Shown one piece after another: positions 60,360 through 64,000 of a stretch of 64,000 nucleotides of DNA; the stretch's first letter is position 1, and every line of letters starts with the position of its first letter. Position numbers and translations under genes: made by a program. The DNA comes from Planctomycetota bacterium (GTDB lineage: Bacteria > Planctomycetota > UBA1135 > GCA-002686595). The notes under the pieces were generated by a model. That model did not search any database. It worked only from the letters and a program-made list of their open reading frames with translations, and had not been told where the DNA came from. The stretch covers positions 62,001 through 126,000 of the forward strand of contig JACKHS010000003.1 in NCBI GenBank assembly GCA_020638875.1, read 5' to 3'.

Positions 60360-61093
60360 TCCGCGCCGCCGGCGTCACGCGCCGCTACGGCGCGCTCGCG
60401 GCCGTCGACGGCGTCAGCTTCGAGCTGGCCCCCGGCGAGATCGTGGGCTTCCTCGGGCCCAACGGCGCGGGCAAGAGCACGCTCCTGAAGATGCTCTGCA
60501 CGTACCTGCCGCCGAGCGCGGGCGCGCTGGAGGTCTGCGGCCACGACGTGGTGCGCGCGCCGCTCGAGGTGCGCCGCCACATCGGCTACCTGCCCGAGCA
60601 CAACGCGCTGTTCGACGGCATGCGCGTGCGCGCCTTCCTGCGCTTCATGGGCGAGGCCCACGGCCTGCGCGGCGCGCGCCTCGCCGCGCGCCTCGACGAG
60701 GTGATGGCGCGCACGCAGGTCACCGACGTCGCGCGCAAGCGCGTGCGCGAGTGCTCCAAGGGTTACCGCCAGCGCATCGGGCTCGCGGCCGCGCTGCTGC
60801 ACGACCCGCCCGTGCTGCTGCTCGACGAGCCCACGCACGGCCTCGACCCGCTGCAGGTGGTCGCCTTCCGCGACTTCGTGCGCGAGCTGAGCCCGGGCCG
60901 CGTGGTGCTCTTCTCGAGCCACATCCTGGCCGAGGTGGCGCAGATCGCCACGCGCCTGCTCGTCATGCAGGCCGGCCGCCTGTGCCTCGACGCGCCGATG
61001 GAGGCGCTGCGCGCGCGCTGCGCGGCGGAGGGGCGCGACCTCGAGGCGCTGGTGCTCGACGCGGTCGCGCGCGACCGGGAGGCGCGCGCGTGA
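60356..61093 (+). CDS. ABC exporter ATPase, GldA-like
   Basis: A 245-residue ATPase of the ABC-2 exporter class: Walker A GPNGAGKSTLLKM, signature-region ECSKGYRQRIGLAAALL (CSKGY in place of LSGGQ, as in GldA/Nod/Dr-type ATPases), Walker B VLLLDEPTHGLDP, switch FSSHILAEVAQIA. ATG 60356 overlaps the stop upstream, and its own stop overlaps the permease GTG. With the GldF- and GldG-like proteins downstream it forms a gliding-type ABC transporter; in many non-gliding bacteria such sets have no known substrate. Confidence 0.88.
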   Translation: MIRAAGVTRRYGALAAVDGVSFELAPGEIVGFLGPNGAGKSTLLKMLCTYLPPSAGALEVCGHDVVRAPLEVRRHIGYLPEHNALFDGMRVRAFLRFMGEAHGLRGARLAARLDEVMARTQVTDVARKRVRECSKGYRQRIGLAAALLHDPPVLLLDEPTHGLDPLQVVAFRDFVRELSPGRVVLFSSHILAEVAQIATRLLVMQAGRLCLDAPMEALRARCAAEGRDLEALVLDAVARDREARA

Positions 61094-61860
61094 GCGACGC
61101 CGCCGTGCACCGCCCGCCGCCCGGCCCCGGACCGCTGCGCGGCGTCGGCGTCGTGCTGCGGCGCGAGCTGGGCGCGTTCTTCGACGGCGCCGCGGCCTAC
61201 GTCTACCTCGTCGGCGCGCTGCTGCTGTCGAGCTCGCTCTTCATGAACGAGTTCTTCCTGACGGCGCGCGTCGACATGACGCCCTTCTTCGAGGCCCTCT
61301 TCCCCATCGCGCTGTTCCTGCTGCCCGGGCTCTCGATGCGGCTGTGGGCCGAGGATCGCCGCACGCGCACCTTCGAGCTGTGGATGACGCTGCCGCTCGC
61401 GCCGTGGCAGGTCGTCGCGGGCAAGTACCTCGCCGCGCTCGGCGTGTGGTGCGTGTACCTCGTCGGCACGACGCCGATCGTCGTGATGCTCGCCGCGCTC
61501 GGCGCGCCGGACCTCGGCCTCGTCGCGTCGGGCTACCTCGGCGCGCTGTGCCTGGGCGCGCTGCTGCTCGCCGTGGGCAGCCTCGCGAGCGCGCTGACCA
61601 GCGACCAGATCGTCGCCTTCGTGCTCGCCGTCGCCGTGGGCGCACTGCTCTACGCGAGCGGTCACCCGCGCGCCGTCGCCGTGCTCGACGGCCAGGTGCC
61701 CGGGCTCGGGCGCCTGTTCGCCGACCACGTCTCCGCGCTGCCGCGCTACGAGGAGCTCGTGCGCGGCCTCGTGTCGCTCTCGACGCTCGTCTGGTTCGGC
61801 GGCACGAGCCTCGTGCTGCTCGGCCTCGAGACGGCGCTGGTCACGCGCCTGCGCCAGTGA
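61090..61860 (+). CDS. ABC-2 permease, GldF-like
   Basis: A 256-residue permease with six helices (AAAYVYLVGALLLSSSLFMN; LFPIALFLLPGLSMRLWAED; YLAALGVWCVYLVGTTPIVV; LGALCLGALLLAVGSLASAL; IVAFVLAVAVGALLYASGH; SLSTLVWFGGTSLVLLGLET). The MRLWAEDRRTRTFELWMTLP block between helices 2 and 3 is typical of the GldF/NosY-like ABC-2 group. GTG 61090 overlaps the ATPase stop (GTGA). Confidence 0.88.
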   Translation: MSDAAVHRPPPGPGPLRGVGVVLRRELGAFFDGAAAYVYLVGALLLSSSLFMNEFFLTARVDMTPFFEALFPIALFLLPGLSMRLWAEDRRTRTFELWMTLPLAPWQVVAGKYLAALGVWCVYLVGTTPIVVMLAALGAPDLGLVASGYLGALCLGALLLAVGSLASALTSDQIVAFVLAVAVGALLYASGHPRAVAVLDGQVPGLGRLFADHVSALPRYEELVRGLVSLSTLVWFGGTSLVLLGLETALVTRLRQ

Positions 61861-64000
61861 AGGGCCGCGCGGCCTTCGTCGCGGGGCTCGTCGCCTGCGC
61901 GCTGCTCGGCCTGACGGCGACGCACCTCGCGAGCGCGCTCGCGGCGCGCGCCGGCCTCGTGCTCGAGCCCGGCCGCGCGCGCCGCGCCACGCTCGCGCCT
62001 GAGACGGCAGCGCGCCTGGCGCGCTTCGACGAGGAGCTCGTGCTCGAGTACTACGTCACGCCGCGCGACCGCATGCCGGCGCACCTCGCGCACCTCGAGC
62101 AGGACGTGCGCGCTGGGCTCGCGGCGCTCGCGCGGCGCCGCGGGCGAGGTGCGCGTGACCGTGCGCGACCCCGACGCCGCGCCCGAGGACCGCGCAGCGC
62201 TCGCCTCGGCCGGCCTCGCGCCCTGGCGCGCGCGCCGCGTCGAGGGCGACGGCTTCCGCGAGGAGGTGGTCTGGTCGAGCCTGCGCCTCGCGTACGGCGC
62301 GCGCCCGGCCGTCGTGCTGAACGGCCTGGGCCCCGAGGAGGCCGCGGCGCTGCAGGAGCTGGTGCTCGCGCACCTCGAGGAGCTCGCCACGCCGCGCCGG
62401 CCGCGCGTCGCGCTCGACGTGCCGGCCGGCTACGAGCACCTGCGGGCGACGCTCGCCACAGGCGCGGACGTCGTCGCGGTCGACCTCGACGCGCACCCCG
62501 CGGCGCTCGACGGCGACGTCGACCTGTGCGTGTGGCTGGGCGGCGGGTCGGCCGGCCCCGAGCAACTCGCGGCGCTCGACGCGCTGCGCGCGCGCGGCGG
62601 CGCGCTGGTCGTGTCGCTCGAGTCGCACGCGCTGCGCGAGCGCTGGCTGGGCGACGTGCCGCGCGTGGCGTTCGTGCGCGACCCCGAGCGGGCGGCCGGC
62701 GCGCGCGCGCTCGCCGCGCACCTCGGCCTCGAGCTCGACGAGGCCCTGCTGCTCGACCCGCGCGGCGCCGAGCTCGCCGACGACGCCGGCCACGCCGCGG
62801 TCGTGCCCTGGCGCGTGCGCTCGACGCCCGATCAGCACGACTTCCGCGACTGGGCGCGACAGCCCAACGCGCCGCTGGTCTTCCCGGCGCCGACGGCCTT
62901 CACGCTCGACGTCGAGCGCCTGAGCCAGCTCGGCTTCACGGGCCGCGCGCTCGCGACCGCCTCGCCGGGCGCGGTGCTCGCGCCGTGGCCCGACGGCGAG
63001 CGCACGCTGGCCGAGCTCGCCGAGACCGCGGGCACGCCCGCGCCCGACGCGCTGCTGTGCGCGGAGCTCGCGAGCGACGACCCGTGGCGCGGCGCGGTGC
63101 TCGTGCTCGCCGACGGCGCGCTGCTCGGCGACGCAATGCTCGACGACGCCGTGCTCGGCCACCGCGCGTTCCTCGGCGCGCTGCTCGAGCGCACGCTCGC
63201 CCGAGCGCCGCGCGCGCCCGCGTCGCCGCGCGCCTGGCGCGCCTGCTCGCGCGCCTCGACGACGCGGCGCGCACGCGCTGGCGGCTGTTCGTGCTGCTCG
63301 CCGCGCCGCTCGCGCTCGTCCTGCTGGCGCTCGCGCGCGGCGAGCGCCGCGCCCGCGGCGGCCCGCGGCTCTGGCCGCGCCTCGCGGCCGCGGCCGCAGC
63401 CCTCGCGGTCGTGGCGGGCCTCGCTGCGCTCGCGCCGCGCGTCGAGCTCGACGCCACGCGCGACGGCCGCAACCGCCTGACCCCGGACGAGCACGCGACG
63501 CTCGCTGAGCTCGTCGCGGCGGCCGGGGGCGACGTGCGCCTCGCGAGCGCCTTCTCCCCGGACGCCGCGCTGCCGCCCGAGCTGCGGCCGCTCGCGCGCG
63601 AGACGCGCCGACTCGCGGACGAGCTCGCGCACGAGCTCGACGGCGTGCGCCACACCGCGCTCGTGCTCGACGCCGATGACGCGCGCGCCGGCGCGCTGGG
63701 CCTCGCGCGCCACACCTTCGGCTCGCGCGACGACGAGGCGCGCCGCGTGCAGCGCGCGTACGCCGCGCTCGTGGTCGAGGCCGGCGAGCGGCGCGAGGTG
63801 CTCGAGCTCCCCGGCGCGCGCGCCTTCGCCGAGCTGCGCTTCCGCGTGGCCTTCGCGCTCGCGCGCCTGGCCGGCCGCGCCGACGCGCGCCTCGCGCTGG
63901 TCGCCGAGCGTCCGCGCCTCTCCCCCGCCGAGGCGGCGCTCGAGTTCCAGCAGCGCGGGCTGTTCGCGCCGCGCGAAGCGGACCCCTACGGCGAGCTCGA
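61857..64000 (+). CDS. GldG-like ABC auxiliary protein, possibly a double-length fusion, frame broken twice, 3' end outside window
   Basis: GTG 61857 overlaps the permease stop. The first module has a membrane helix (GLVACALLGLTATHLASALA), then FDEELVLEYYVTPRDRMPAH. Homology switches frame near 62135 (GEVRVTVRDPDAAPEDRAAL, VVLNGLGPEEAAALQEL), continues through a GldG-type extracytoplasmic domain, and switches back near 63215 to a C-terminal helix (LFVLLAAPLALVLLALARG). Without a stop, a second module starts at once: helix LAAAAAALAVVAGLAALA, then LDATRDGRNRLTPDEHATLA and LPPELRPLARETRRLADELA, the usual start of a GldG-type protein. Either a real fusion or two adjacent genes whose junction is masked by an error. 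Confidence 0.65.
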   Translation, partial: MKGRAAFVAGLVACALLGLTATHLASALAARAGLVLEPGRARRATLAPETAARLARFDEELVLEYYVTPRDRMPAHLAHLEQDVRAGLAALARRRGRGARDRARPRRRARGPRSARLGRPRALARAPRRGRRLPRGGGLVEPAPRVRRAPGRRAERPGPRGGRGAAGAGARAPRGARHAAPAARRARRAGRLRAPAGDARHRRGRRRGRPRRAPRGARRRRRPVRVAGRRVGRPRATRGARRAARARRRAGRVARVARAARALAGRRAARGVRARPRAGGRRARARRAPRPRARRGPAARPARRRARRRRRPRRGRALARALDARSARLPRLGATAQRAAGLPGADGLHARRRAPEPARLHGPRARDRLAGRGARAVARRRAHAGRARRDRGHARARRAAVRGARERRPVARRGARARRRRAARRRNARRRRARPPRVPRRAARAHARPSAARARVAARLARLLARLDDAARTRWRLFVLLAAPLALVLLALARGERRARGGPRLWPRLAAAAAALAVVAGLAALAPRVELDATRDGRNRLTPDEHATLAELVAAAGGDVRLASAFSPDAALPPELRPLARETRRLADELAHELDGVRHTALVLDADDARAGALGLARHTFGSRDDEARRVQRAYAALVVEAGERREVLELPGARAFAELRFRVAFALARLAGRADARLALVAERPRLSPAEAALEFQQRGLFAPREADPYGEL

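Overview
The window reads as chromosomal DNA of a very GC-rich (roughly 70% or more) Gram-negative bacterium. The best clue to its lineage is a small basic protein (16501-16752) of a type I know from the Planctomycetes/Verrucomicrobia/Chlamydiae (PVC) superphylum. Abundant VCBS/FG-GAP + ASPIC/UnbV proteins, secretins, TPR lipoproteins and many ExbB/ExbD copies fit a deep-branching planctomycete, but this is inference. Many genes overlap by GTGA, ATGA or TGATG, and GTG (occasionally TTG) starts are common.

Layout. 1-703: the end of an importer ATPase. 797-2386: a secreted beta-sandwich protein. 2646-5673: a TPR-ExbB-ExbD-TonB energiser operon. 5788-13510: leftward genes for a membrane electron-transfer or metal-handling cluster (beta-barrel porin, secreted anchored protein, polyferredoxin membrane protein, YtkA-like lipoprotein, histidine-rich membrane protein, RnfD-like protein, VCBS/UnbV protein). 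13637-18574: housekeeping (Der GTPase, QueE, small basic protein, SPOR-like protein, VOC protein). 18710-24203: a signalling island of three histidine kinases and two stand-alone receiver proteins. 24311-30751: a VCBS/UnbV lipoprotein, TPR proteins, MtaB and a type-4 uracil-DNA glycosylase.

30912-44270 is the most striking block: secretin lipoprotein, two periplasmic TPR proteins, ExbB, ExbD, ExbD, terminator, ExbD, second secretin lipoprotein, all on one strand. The two secretin genes share a TTGACC/TATCCT promoter type and long leaders. I read it as a proton-motive-force-driven trans-envelope secretin machine that matches no system I can name. 44397-46394 holds a VOC protein, a HAD phosphatase and a degraded HAD copy carrying a perfectly repeated 57-bp element. 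46395-59700 holds two complete oligopeptide ABC operons in mirror image around a divergent promoter region; one binding protein carries an inserted H-protein-like domain. 59810-64000 holds two small DUF4190-like membrane proteins and a gliding-type ABC exporter (GldA-, GldF- and GldG-like) that runs off the end.

At least six genes (2646, 4930, 15556, 26137, 58698, 61857) are split by small indels in GC or C runs while homology and GC-rich third positions continue in another frame. This looks like residual sequencing error more than gene decay, so those proteins are described as they would read once repaired. I saw no tRNA, rRNA, CRISPR array or transposase.
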